Notes: generated from the letters alone by a model not told the origin. Positions 1 to 6,789 are shown, counted from the stretch's first letter. The stretch is 7,430 nucleotides of DNA from Deltaproteobacteria bacterium (GCA_003447545.1 DLYX01000652.1:1-7430), one strand, 5' to 3'. Program-made: numbers and translations.

Positions 1-301
1 AGCCCCAGCGTCGGTAAGCGCGGCCCCCTGCGGAGAATCCCTGGCAGGAGAGAAACATGGAAGCCTCCTCTTCCCGCGCGATCAGACCACGAGTCTTCCA
101 GTCCGCGAGCAGGTCGGCCGCCGCAGTATATTTCTCTTCACCGCGGGGCAGAATGACGTGGATCGCTCCAGCCTCGCGCCGGGCCGCCAGCGACTCACGC
201 TCCTCGGGACTGATCACATCGTAGGGTGGGGCGATCAGCTCGGCGAGCGGTCCTGCGGTCTCGGTGTAACGGAAAGGTCGGAAAGGTCGAATGACAGCCA
301 C
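1..301 (-). CDS. DUF1015 family protein, N-terminal part (cut by the left window edge)
   Basis: This is the first 100 codons of a minus-strand gene that continues beyond base 1. The translation opens VAVIRPFRPFRYTE, followed by LIAPPYDVISPEERESL (about residues 23-39), a segment EKYTAAADLLADWKTRGLI and a C-terminal piece ending in GGRAYRRWG. The early RPFR element, the APPYDVIS motif and a later 'W...G.L' segment are how DUF1015 proteins begin; the family is usually about 400-450 residues and has no agreed biochemical function. The start is GTG at 301: it has a GGAGG 5 nt upstream, no in-frame ATG lies further up, and an in-frame TAG lies upstream. The gene follows tsaC on the same strand after a 114-bp gap, so it may be a distal operon member or have its own promoter. 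The family call is by recognition of the N-terminus only. Confidence 0.8.
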   Translation of the reverse strand, partial: MAVIRPFRPFRYTETAGPLAELIAPPYDVISPEERESLAARREAGAIHVILPRGEEKYTAAADLLADWKTRGLIAREEEASMFLSCQGFSAGGRAYRRWG

Positions 302-306
302 GAATT

Positions 307-311
307 CCTCC
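307..311 (-). promoter_or_regulatory. Ribosome binding site GGAGG for the DUF1015 gene
   Basis: On the minus strand the sequence reads CTGGAGGAATTCGTG. The perfect GGAGG sits 5 nt before a GTG codon and is the main reason for choosing GTG at 301 as the start, because no ATG is available in frame. Confidence 0.75.
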
Positions 312-396
312 AGAGATGACGCCTCACGCGCCCAAAAGGGTCCCGAAAAAGAACCATTGCTCTTCTAGCGAAAGAGGAGATTCGATCCAGTCACCC

Positions 397-416
397 GGAC
401 CGCTTTTCTGGCGGCC
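397..416 (-). other. Short stem-loop at the end of tsaC (possible weak terminator or 3' end structure)
   Basis: On the plus strand GGACCGC (397-403) faces GCGGCC (411-416), giving a 6-bp GC-rich stem with one bulged A and a 7-nt loop TTTTCTG. It touches the last base of the tsaC stop codon. On the transcribed strand it is followed by GGGTGACTGG and not by a T run, so it is not a classical intrinsic terminator. It could be an mRNA 3' stabilising hairpin, an attenuating element before the DUF1015 gene, or chance in GC-rich DNA. The remaining bases up to 302 hold nothing I recognise beyond the DUF1015 ribosome binding site. Confidence 0.3.
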
Positions 417-1012
417 TAATCGAGCTTCTGGCGCAGGGATTCTTCGGAAATGGGTCCACTGCGAAGGATTTTCAGGGGTGGGCCGGGAATGACGACCGTC
501 GAGGCCTCCCCGTCACGAGGACCATCATCGAGGTATACGGCAACATCCTTGTCAAAATAGGCGCGAGCGCCGCGAGCTCCCGGTGCGGGGGGCAGCCCGG
601 TGGGATTCGCGCTGGGGGCGCAGATGGGGCGGCCCAGCTCGCGAGAAAGTCGCGCGGCGACAGGATCGCTGCTGACCCGGAGGCCGATGGTTTGATCTCC
701 CACGATCGCTTCGGGCAGGTTTTCCCGGGCGGGAAGCACCAGAGTGAGGGGCCCTGGCCAGTAGCTCTCGGCGAGTCGAGTTGCTGCGGGGGAGAAATCG
801 GAAGTCAGTTGGTCGGCCATGGAAGTTTCCCCGAGAATCACGGCCAGGGGCTTTCCGGCCGGTCGCTTTATGGCGTCACATAAGCGCGCCACCGCTTCCG
901 GGTTGAGCGCATCACAGCCGATGCCGTAGAGAGTTTCGGTCGGAAAGACGATCAATTCGCCGTTGCGAAGGGCTTCCAGGGCCTGTTGGATTTGTTCGTC
1001 GGTCGCGCTCAT
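416..1012 (-). CDS. tsaC: L-threonylcarbamoyladenylate synthase (TsaC/Sua5/YrdC family)
   Basis: This enzyme makes threonylcarbamoyl-AMP from L-threonine, bicarbonate and ATP, the first step of the universal t6A37 modification of ANN-decoding tRNAs in the cytoplasm. The TsaD complex later transfers the group to tRNA. The 198-residue protein is a single YrdC domain without the extra C-terminal Sua5 domain, so it is of the short TsaC type. Visible motifs are FPTETLYGIGCDA (23-35), the basic KRPAGKPLAVIL segment (49-60), YWPGPLTLVL (84-93), GLRVSSDP (110-117), CAPSANPTG (131-139, with the family SAN motif) and STVV (171-174). The ATG at 1012 has GAGGAG 8 nt upstream, and that sequence contains the purD stop codon. 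It appears to be the fourth gene of the alr-purH-purD-tsaC run. No truncation or missing motif is seen. Confidence 0.93.
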   Translation of the reverse strand: MSATDEQIQQALEALRNGELIVFPTETLYGIGCDALNPEAVARLCDAIKRPAGKPLAVILGETSMADQLTSDFSPAATRLAESYWPGPLTLVLPARENLPEAIVGDQTIGLRVSSDPVAARLSRELGRPICAPSANPTGLPPAPGARGARAYFDKDVAVYLDDGPRDGEASTVVIPGPPLKILRSGPISEESLRQKLD

Positions 1013-1020
1013 GGAGATTT

Positions 1021-1026
1021 CTCCTC
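1021..1026 (-). promoter_or_regulatory. Shine-Dalgarno of tsaC embedded in the purD stop codon
   Basis: The minus strand reads TTTGAGGAG and then 8 nt to ATG. The TGA that ends purD (1027-1025) supplies the first GA of the GAGGAG ribosome binding site for tsaC. Terminating ribosomes therefore sit on the tsaC initiation region, which suggests translational coupling. Confidence 0.7.
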
Positions 1027-2281
1027 AAAGGGCTCGATGGCCAATATCGCGCCGGAACTGAAGGCCCGGCCAGGAAATCTTGTCGCACGCTTCGTAGGCT
1101 CTTGCGACCGCTTCGCCGATGGAGTCCCCCAGGGCCGTGACTCCGAGCACGCGGCCGCCCGCGGTTTCCACGGTGCCGTCCGGTCCGTCCTTGGTCCCTG
1201 CGTGAAAAACAAAGGAATCTTCAACCTCTGCGGCTTGTTCGAGCCCGTGAATCGTATCGCCTTTGGTGGGGGTCCCCGGGTAGCCAGCCGCGGCGATGAC
1301 CACGCAGGCTGCGGGCCGGGGGTCCCATTCAATCGAAATTTGGTCGAGATGCCCGTCGATCACAGCATCGATGAGGTCGATCAGATCGGTACGCAGACGC
1401 ATCATCAAAGGTTGGCACTCGGGATCCCCGAACCGAACGTTGAACTCAAGGACTCGGATTCTTCCCTCATGGATCATCAATCCGGCGTAGAGAACGCCTT
1501 TGAAGATAATCCCGCGGGCACGCAGTGCCGCGACTACGGGTTCGCAGACCTCGCGCGTTGCCTTTTCGAAGATTTCTTCGGTGACTATCGGTGCGGGGGA
1601 GTATGCGCCCATGCCACCCGTATTGGGGCCTGTGTCGCCTTCACCGATCCGTTTATGATCTTGCGAGGAAGCGAGAGGGAGGACGTTCTTGCCATCGACC
1701 AGAGCGATGAAGGAGGCTTCTTCTCCGAGGAGCATTTCCTCGATCACCACCCGCGCTCCGGCATCGCCAAAGGCATTATCGACCATGGCTTCGTCTACGG
1801 CCTGATGGGCTTCATCCGTGGTGGCGCAGACGGTGACGCCTTTGCCGGCAGCCAGTCCATCGGCCTTGACCACGATCGGAGCGCCTCGTTCCTTGATATA
1901 GGCGTGTGCTGCGGCTGCATCGACAAAGGTCCCGTGTGCAGCGGTGTCGACGCCCGCTTCCAGCAGAATTTCCTTGGTAAAGGCTTTGCTTTCCTCCAGC
2001 CGCGCTCCCTCGCGTCCGGGGCCGAAGATCCGCAGCCCGCGGGACTCGAAAAGGTCCACGATGCCTTCGGTCAGAGGTGCTTCAGGGCCCACAACGGTCA
2101 GGTCGACCCCTTCTTTTTCCGCAAATGCCGCGAGCTCCTCGGCATCCAGACCTCCGGGCACGTTGCCCGTTGTCCCACCATTTCCGGGGCGACACAAAAC
2201 CTGAGTCACCCTCGGGGATTGGCTGATCTTCCAGGCCAGAGCATGCTCACGGCCGCCGCCGCCGATAATGAGTACCTTCAT
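1025..2281 (-). CDS. purD: Phosphoribosylamine--glycine ligase (GAR synthetase)
   Basis: PurD catalyses the second step of de novo purine synthesis: 5-phosphoribosylamine + glycine + ATP to GAR. The 418-residue length is normal for a monofunctional enzyme. It has an ATP-grasp architecture: an N-terminal domain with [12 protein letters not shown] (7-18) and GPEAPL (65-70), an ATP-grasp core with [11 protein letters not shown] (139-149) and [16 protein letters not shown] (208-223), the metal/ATP-binding [11 protein letters not shown] (278-288), and the C-terminal signature RRDIGHRAL. The reading frame stays open 79 codons further upstream, to 2518, but that part lies inside purH and has no PurD similarity. 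The start is ATG at 2281, giving [10 protein letters not shown], the canonical N-terminus. Only one base separates it from the purH stop and I see no Shine-Dalgarno, so translation probably depends on coupling to purH. Confidence 0.97.
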   Translation of the reverse strand: MKVLIIGGGGREHALAWKISQSPRVTQVLCRPGNGGTTGNVPGGLDAEELAAFAEKEGVDLTVVGPEAPLTEGIVDLFESRGLRIFGPGREGARLEESKAFTKEILLEAGVDTAAHGTFVDAAAAHAYIKERGAPIVVKADGLAAGKGVTVCATTDEAHQAVDEAMVDNAFGDAGARVVIEEMLLGEEASFIALVDGKNVLPLASSQDHKRIGEGDTGPNTGGMGAYSPAPIVTEEIFEKATREVCEPVVAALRARGIIFKGVLYAGLMIHEGRIRVLEFNVRFGDPECQPLMMRLRTDLIDLIDAVIDGHLDQISIEWDPRPAACVVIAAAGYPGTPTKGDTIHGLEQAAEVEDSFVFHAGTKDGPDGTVETAGGRVLGVTALGDSIGEAVARAYEACDKISWPGLQFRRDIGHRAL

Positions 2282-2282
2282 T

Positions 2283-3842
2283 TCAGTGCCGGAAATGCCG
2301 GGCGCCGGTAAGCACCATGCTGACGTCGCGCTGGTCGGCGAGTTCGATTGCGGCATCATCCCGCACGCTGCCGCCTGGCTGCACGACTGAGGTGGCCCCC
2401 GCATCGAGAGCCAGGGCCACTCCGTCCGGGAAAGGGAAGAATGCGTCGCTGGCGATTGTGCTACCGGCGAGCGAAAGTCCTTGCCGTTGGGCGGATTCGA
2501 TCGCGATGCGCACGGCATCTACCCGAGACGTCTGTCCGCCGCCGACGCCCAGAGTTCGATCGGCGGTACAGAAAACGATCGCATTGGACTTGATATGCTT
2601 CACGACGCGCCAGCCAAAGTCCATCGCCTGAAGTTCGGTTGCGGAAGGCGCCTTGCGCGTCGCTACATTTGAGGTGTGGACGTCTTCCACGCTCTGGTCT
2701 CGTTCCTGCACCAACCAGCCTCCGAAGACCCGACGAATATCCGCCTCGTCGGTAGGCGTCGCGGCGACATTCCAACGCATCAAGCGACGGTTTTTCTTTT
2801 TCTGCAAAAGAGAAAGTGCTTCTTCGGTGAAATCGGGAGCGATGAGGACCTCGGTAAAAATTTCATCGACGGTCTCGGCCAGTTGCAGATCCCACGTCTG
2901 GTTGCAGATCAGAATACCGCCAAATGGAGATTCCGGATCTGTGGCAAAAGCTTTTTCATAAGCCTCTCTGGGGTTGGCGCCGGCACCGACGCCACATGGA
3001 GTATTGTGCTTGAGGATCGCGACGACCGCACGTTTCTCCTGTTGGAAATCGCTCATCAATCGCAAGGCCGCGTCGATGTCCACGATATTATTATAGGAGA
3101 GTTCCTTGCCGTGTAGTTGCTCGAGAAGTTCGCTGAGGTTCCCGTAAAGAGCTGCTTTCTGTGCAGGGTTTTCGCCGTAGCGCAGGTTGGCCTCGCGGGT
3201 CAGCGGGAGATGCAGCGTTTCTCCGAAGGGCTCGTCGGCGCTGGTCTGCAGGTTGCCCAGATAATCGGCAATCATGCCATCGTACGCCGCGGTCGCTGCG
3301 TAGACCTTGCGGGCCAGGGTGGCTCGCGTTTCGTGGGTGGTCGCGCCTCCGCTCGCTTTCATCTCATCGAGAACGACGGCGTAGTCTGCGGGATCAACCA
3401 GGACGGTTACCGCCTCATGGTTTTTGGCCGCCGAACGGAGCATCGAGGGACCGCCGATATCGATATTTTCGATGGCTTCCTCAAGAGTGCAGCCGCGAGC
3501 GGTGACCTCTGCGAAGGGGTAGAGATTGACGCAGACGAGATCGATCGGAGGAATATCGTGCTCGGCCATGGCAGCCTGATGGCTGTCCAGATCACGCCGT
3601 CCGAGAAGGCCCCCGTGGATTTTGGGGTGGAGCGTTTTGACCCGCCCATCCATCATTTCGGGGAAGCCGGTATGCTCCGAAACTTCTTTGACTTCCAGTC
3701 CGGCCTCCCGCAGCATTTTCGCGGTACCGCCGGTCGAGAGCAGTTCCACGTTATGGGCGGCGAGGCCCTGAGCCAATTCCAGGACACCATTTTTGTCGCT
3801 TACGGAGAGCAGGGCTCTCCGGATCGGGGCGTTCGAACTCAT
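2283..3842 (-). CDS. purH: Bifunctional AICAR formyltransferase / IMP cyclohydrolase
   Basis: PurH performs the last two steps to IMP: formylation of AICAR with 10-formyl-THF, then ring closure of FAICAR. The 519-residue length is typical. The N-terminal IMP cyclohydrolase (MGS-like) domain shows [10 protein letters not shown] (11-20), LSTGGTAK (35-42), [19 protein letters not shown] (66-84), and NLYPF and [17 protein letters not shown] (126-142). The C-terminal transformylase domain begins around [15 protein letters not shown] (220-234) and has [11 protein letters not shown], the catalytic KHNTPCG (Lys278-His279), DPESPFGG (302-309), SNAIVF (419-424), [14 protein letters not shown] and a C-terminal [23 protein letters not shown] at 3842 has GAGGAG 11 nt upstream, overlapping the alr stop codon. 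No key residue is missing. Its tight linkage to purD is common in bacteria. Confidence 0.97.
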   Translation of the reverse strand: MSSNAPIRRALLSVSDKNGVLELAQGLAAHNVELLSTGGTAKMLREAGLEVKEVSEHTGFPEMMDGRVKTLHPKIHGGLLGRRDLDSHQAAMAEHDIPPIDLVCVNLYPFAEVTARGCTLEEAIENIDIGGPSMLRSAAKNHEAVTVLVDPADYAVVLDEMKASGGATTHETRATLARKVYAATAAYDGMIADYLGNLQTSADEPFGETLHLPLTREANLRYGENPAQKAALYGNLSELLEQLHGKELSYNNIVDIDAALRLMSDFQQEKRAVVAILKHNTPCGVGAGANPREAYEKAFATDPESPFGGILICNQTWDLQLAETVDEIFTEVLIAPDFTEEALSLLQKKKNRRLMRWNVAATPTDEADIRRVFGGWLVQERDQSVEDVHTSNVATRKAPSATELQAMDFGWRVVKHIKSNAIVFCTADRTLGVGGGQTSRVDAVRIAIESAQRQGLSLAGSTIASDAFFPFPDGVALALDAGATSVVQPGGSVRDDAAIELADQRDVSMVLTGARHFRH

Positions 3843-3853
3843 CTGCCTTGTCT

Positions 3854-3859
3854 CTCCTC
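3854..3859 (-). promoter_or_regulatory. Shine-Dalgarno of purH embedded in the alr stop codon
   Basis: The minus strand reads GGTTGAGGAGAGACAAGGCAG and then ATG. The alr TGA (3860-3858) contributes to GAGGAG, which lies 11 nt before the purH start. The spacing is a little long. The arrangement mirrors that at the purD/tsaC junction and supports cotranscription and coupling of alr with purH. Confidence 0.6.
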
Positions 3860-5003
3860 AACCAAAGGGTTCAATATAGGTGCGTGGGACGGTGTTCCCG
3901 ACGCGGGTCAATAACTCGTAGCCAATCGTACCGGCACGCTCGGCAAGTTCCATTACATCGGGAGCACCTTCCGCGGTGCCACCCCATAAAGTGACTTCAT
4001 CTCCCGGTTTGACGCTGCCGGCAGCTGTCACATCGATCATTGTCTGGTCCATCGAGATGGTGCCCACGACGGGTGCCAGGCGACCGCGGATCATCGTATA
4101 CCCGCGGTTGGAAAGAGAGCGCAGGTAGCCCTGGCCGTAGCCGATGGGGAGGACCGCGATCCGGCTGTCGCGCGGGGCACGCCAGGTGTGCCCGTAGCCA
4201 ATCCCGTCGCCGGCGGTGACTTTGCGTACCTGTGCGACACGGGTGATCACTTCCATCACGGGCTTGAGAGACGCACGCGACGCATAGCCGGGGTGGGGCA
4301 GTCCGCCGTAGAGGGCGATTCCCGTCCGGACCATATCGAGATGGGTACCGTTCTCGGCAAACAGGCCGGCGCTTCCCGCGAGATGCCGCATCGGCAGGGG
4401 AATGCCGAGCCTGGAAAGATTTTCGCAGGCGGCCAGAAGTTCGACCTTCTGGGCCTCGTGACTCTCGTGTCCCGGGCTGTCACCGTGGGCAAGGTGGGAA
4501 TAGGCTCCTGCGACCACAAGACCGCTGCCGTCGAGGAGTTTGGGCAGGCCGGCGAGTTCAGCCGGAGAAAAACCGATGCGGCGCATGCCGGTGTCAATTT
4601 TCAGGTGGACCGGCAAGCGTTGGTCCTTGTCGACGACTTCGCGCAGGGTTCGAGCGGCATCCACGGAGCCCAGAGTCGCGGTCAGCCCGAGGCGAATCGC
4701 TTCGGAGGTCTCGGCGGCTGTGAGGTCTCCAAAAACAAGAATCTTGCTCGGAATCCCTGCGTCGCGCAGCTGAGAGGCTTCCTCAACCGAGGCGACGGCA
4801 AGTACCTCGACGCCGCAGCGGACGAGGTGCCGAGCGACGGGCACGGCCCCGTGGCCGTAGGCATCGGCTTTGACCACGGCGCAGAGCTGCACGCCCGGCC
4901 CCGTGATGCGTCGGATTTCAGCTGTATTGTGGGAGAGGGCTGCCAGATCGATTCTCGCGACCGCGCGTCGGTTTCCCAACCCTTTTGCGGTGCGATCTGC
5001 CAT
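3858..5003 (-). CDS. alr: Alanine racemase (PLP-dependent)
   Basis: Alr interconverts L- and D-alanine and so supplies D-Ala for peptidoglycan; it acts in the cytoplasm as a PLP-dependent homodimer. Residue numbers here are for the 381-residue form. The fold-type III barrel carries AVVKADAYGHG with the PLP Lys at 45, HLKIDTGMRRIGF (about 133-145, including the usually carbamylated Lys135), HLAGSAGLF, MVRTGIALYGG (about 224-234) and IGYGHTW with the catalytic Tyr at 270. Further on are VLPIGYGQGY and GTISMDQTMIDVT, and the protein ends VPRTYIEPFG. Three starts are possible: ATG 5003 (a weak AGG 7 nt upstream), GTG 5030 and TTG 5036. ATG is preferred because conserved sequence (AVARIDLAAL) begins only about a dozen residues after it. 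It heads the run alr-purH-purD-tsaC, and purH follows after 15 nt. The pairing with purine genes is probably growth-linked co-expression rather than one pathway. Confidence 0.95.
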   Translation of the reverse strand: MADRTAKGLGNRRAVARIDLAALSHNTAEIRRITGPGVQLCAVVKADAYGHGAVPVARHLVRCGVEVLAVASVEEASQLRDAGIPSKILVFGDLTAAETSEAIRLGLTATLGSVDAARTLREVVDKDQRLPVHLKIDTGMRRIGFSPAELAGLPKLLDGSGLVVAGAYSHLAHGDSPGHESHEAQKVELLAACENLSRLGIPLPMRHLAGSAGLFAENGTHLDMVRTGIALYGGLPHPGYASRASLKPVMEVITRVAQVRKVTAGDGIGYGHTWRAPRDSRIAVLPIGYGQGYLRSLSNRGYTMIRGRLAPVVGTISMDQTMIDVTAAGSVKPGDEVTLWGGTAEGAPDVMELAERAGTIGYELLTRVGNTVPRTYIEPFG

Positions 5004-5141
5004 CGCGAGACCTGAAGACGCCTGAGCCACGTGCAAAACTACTCACCCAGACGCCCCTTGTAAAGATGGACAGACGGCCTTCGTTGGAGGAATTTGGGTC
5101 GGGAAGTTGCACTTTTTTGCGAGACTCCTAGGCTTCTCTAC
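5004..5141. promoter_or_regulatory. Divergent intergenic region between alr and thiS (promoters expected)
   Basis: This 138-bp gap separates two divergent transcription units and must contain promoters for at least one of them. On the plus strand TTGCAC (5107-5112) and TAGGCT (5129-5134), with a 16-bp spacer, is a weak sigma70-like pair. If used, it would give a nearly leaderless thiS mRNA. GTGCAA (5031-5036) and TTGCAC (5107-5112) form a widely spaced inverted repeat that could be an operator or chance. No convincing -10/-35 pair was found for alr. I see no TPP riboswitch (THI-box) conserved elements. Confidence 0.4.
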
Positions 5142-5342
5142 GTGAAGCTCCAATTAAACGGCGAGAGTCGAACCTTCCCGGAAGGGATTTCGCTGGTCGA
5201 CCTGATTGTGCACCTGGATCTTGCCGACCGCCGCGTTGCGGTGGAATGTAACCGTGAAATCATACCTCGAGATCGCCATGCGGAGCATATTCTTGTCGCA
5301 GGCGATATTGTCGAGGTTGTACAATTTGTGGGTGGGGGATGA
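5142..5342 (+). CDS. thiS: Sulfur carrier protein ThiS
   Basis: ThiS is a small ubiquitin-fold protein whose C-terminal Gly is adenylated by ThiF and converted to a thiocarboxylate; it donates sulfur to ThiG for the thiamine thiazole ring. The deduced 66-residue protein ([15 protein letters not shown]...) has the normal length, the NGE and 'L.DL' start of the beta-grasp fold, the segment [13 protein letters not shown] (31-43), [13 protein letters not shown] and the essential C-terminal Gly-Gly. GTG at 5142 is chosen because translation from it starts directly at the conserved KLQLNG strand. An in-frame TTG at 5094 would add 16 unconserved residues ([15 protein letters not shown] region). A recognisable Shine-Dalgarno is lacking (only AGG 9 nt upstream). 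The stop overlaps the thiG start as ATGA. Confidence 0.92.
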   Translation: MKLQLNGESRTFPEGISLVDLIVHLDLADRRVAVECNREIIPRDRHAEHILVAGDIVEVVQFVGGG

Positions 5343-6130
5343 ATTCGGAAGACCAAATCGAGGATCCGCTGGTCATTGGTGATCGGACTTTTTCTTCACG
5401 TCTGATTGTGGGCACCGGCAAATACAAGGATTTTACCGAGACCCGGCAGGCGATTGAGGCCAGCGGGGCCGAAATGGTCACCGTCGCGGTGCGGCGCGTA
5501 AACATCACGGATCCGGGCAAGGAGAACCTTCTCGATTACCTCCCTCTGGATCGATACACCATCCTGCCCAACACGGCGGGTTGTTTTACCGCGGACGAGG
5601 CCATCCGTACCGCGATGCTGGCTCGCGAGGCGGGTGTCGGTAATCTCGTGAAGGTCGAGGTCCTGGGCGACGAAAAGACGCTCTTCCCGGATGTGCCCGC
5701 GACTCTGGAGGCCTCAGAGAAACTGGTTCAGGAAGGTTTCGTTGTGTTGCCGTATATCACGGATGATCCAATCACCTGTCGCAAGCTGGAAGATATGGGC
5801 TGTGCCGCGGTGATGCCTCTGGCGGCACCCATCGGTTCGGGTCTGGGGATTCGAAATCCATACAACCTGCGGATCATTGTGGAGCATGCATCGGTTCCCG
5901 TCATCGTCGATGCGGGCGTTGGCTGCGCTTCGGATACCGCCAAGGTTTTCGAGTTGGGCTGTGATGCCGTGTTGATGAATACGGCGATCGCGGGCGCAGA
6001 CGACCCGGTTGGCATGGCTCGGGCGATGAAGTTGGCGGTCGAGGCGGGACGAGCCTCGCATCGAGCGGGTCGTATTCCGCGGAAGCTGTATGCCACGGCT
6101 TCCAGTCCCATCGAGGGGATGCTCGACTGA
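5339..6130 (+). CDS. thiG: Thiazole synthase ThiG
   Basis: ThiG condenses 1-deoxy-D-xylulose 5-phosphate, dehydroglycine and ThiS-thiocarboxylate into the thiazole phosphate carboxylate of thiamine. The 263-residue protein is a full-length TIM barrel. It shows [13 protein letters not shown] (20-32), [12 protein letters not shown] (45-56), [12 protein letters not shown] (78-88), [17 protein letters not shown] (102-118) with the Schiff-base Lys at 105, and [16 protein letters not shown] (156-171). The phosphate-binding end has VIVDAGVG (188-195) and [14 protein letters not shown] (210-223), and the protein ends with SSPIEGML. The ATG start overlaps the thiS stop (ATGA), so the two are almost certainly translationally coupled and made together for their complex. 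No residue I would expect for catalysis is absent. Glycine oxidase (ThiO) or tyrosine lyase (ThiH), needed for dehydroglycine, is not encoded here. Confidence 0.97.
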   Translation: MNSEDQIEDPLVIGDRTFSSRLIVGTGKYKDFTETRQAIEASGAEMVTVAVRRVNITDPGKENLLDYLPLDRYTILPNTAGCFTADEAIRTAMLAREAGVGNLVKVEVLGDEKTLFPDVPATLEASEKLVQEGFVVLPYITDDPITCRKLEDMGCAAVMPLAAPIGSGLGIRNPYNLRIIVEHASVPVIVDAGVGCASDTAKVFELGCDAVLMNTAIAGADDPVGMARAMKLAVEAGRASHRAGRIPRKLYATASSPIEGMLD

Positions 6131-6153
6131 GTGGCTCCCGCCAAGCTTCGGGT

Positions 6154-6789
6154 GTGATGTTGGTCACGGACCGGCGGCGGTTCCCGACACCAAAGCCGGA
6201 TGAGGCCATCGCTCGCGCCGAAGCGGAAGTGATCGAAGAGATCCTCGGCAGGGGGGTCGAAATCGTGCAATTGCGGGAGAAGGATCTCGATGGGGCAGCA
6301 CTCCTGCGCCGAGCATTGCGGTTGCGCCAGATATGCGATGCGCATGGAGCTCGTTTGGTCGTGAACGGACGCGTGGATGTGGCGGTGGCGGCCTCGGCTG
6401 ATGGCGTACATTTGCCGGTGGGAGGCGTCTCCGTGCCGGACGCCCGACGGCTTCTGCCTCGCGGGGCTCTGGTCGGATGTTCCGTCCATCACCACGAGGA
6501 ACTCTCCCGGGTGGGCGACGCAGATTACGTGATTTTCGGCCCGATCTTCGAGACGCCGAGCAAGCCCGGGTACGGACCGGCACGGGGACCGGCCGGGCTG
6601 CGGGCGATGGTGGCCAGCGCGGCGATGCCTGTTTTGGCGATCGGCGGCATCGGGCCCGAGAACGCAGCCTGCGTATGGGAAGCGGGGGCGGCCGGGATCG
6701 CGATGATGGGTGCGCCTCTGGCCAACCCGGCCTGCCTTGACTCGCTCGAGTTCCGCAAGCGCCGTTCGCTTTTCAATCGAGAGGCTTGA
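6154..6789 (+). CDS. tenI: ThiE/TenI family protein: thiazole tautomerase-like or divergent thiamine-phosphate synthase
   Basis: This 211-residue TIM barrel belongs to the ThiE/TenI superfamily. ThiE joins HMP-PP with the thiazole phosphate; TenI aromatises the ThiG product. Visible segments are MMLVTDRRRF at the start, QLREKD (39-44), VVNGRVDVAV (69-78), GVHLPVGGVSVPDAR (84-98), GCSVHHHEE (108-116), DADYVIFGPIFETPSKPG (122-139) and VLAIGGIGPEN (160-170). ThiE usually has N-D-R and H-L-G-Q-x-D, with both Asp binding Mg2+. Here they are N71-G72-R73 and HLPVGG. NGRVD, HLP.GG.S, SVH and DADYV.FG..FET closely follow TenI as I remember it, and His112 aligns with the TenI catalytic His. Against TenI, the QxRxK pyrimidine site is intact. 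GTG at 6154 is directly followed by ATG at 6157; either may be the start. It lies 23 nt after thiG, and its end overlaps the carbonic anhydrase gene. Confidence 0.85.
   Translation: MMLVTDRRRFPTPKPDEAIARAEAEVIEEILGRGVEIVQLREKDLDGAALLRRALRLRQICDAHGARLVVNGRVDVAVAASADGVHLPVGGVSVPDARRLLPRGALVGCSVHHHEELSRVGDADYVIFGPIFETPSKPGYGPARGPAGLRAMVASAAMPVLAIGGIGPENAACVWEAGAAGIAMMGAPLANPACLDSLEFRKRRSLFNREA

Noticed and set aside
986..2311. A 441-codon plus-strand open frame opposite purD
   Set aside because: It lies almost exactly antisense to the conserved purD gene, has no recognisable motif, and is a typical side effect of GC-rich codon use.
2282..2518. N-terminal extension of PurD by 79 residues
   Set aside because: The extension is inside purH in another frame and is unlike Pur[15 protein letters not shown] is the standard N-terminus.
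3117..5015. Plus-strand open frames of 265 and 275 codons opposite purH and alr
   Set aside because: Both mirror conserved minus-strand genes and show no family motif; they are shadow frames.
5095..5110. Sigma54-like promoter (GG, 10 nt, then GC, with TTGCA)
   Set aside because: The GG-N10-GC spacing and TTGCA fit, but the upstream half reads GGGTCGG instead of TGGCACG, and no sigma54 context is evident.
5094..5141. Longer ThiS from TTG at 5094
   Set aside because: The added 16 residues are not ThiS-like, TTG is a poor start, and GTG at 5142 gives the standard 66-residue protein.
5004..5141. TPP riboswitch
   Set aside because: Fragments such as CCTGAAG and CCTGAG occur, but the ordered THI-box core and pairing elements are not present on either strand by eye.
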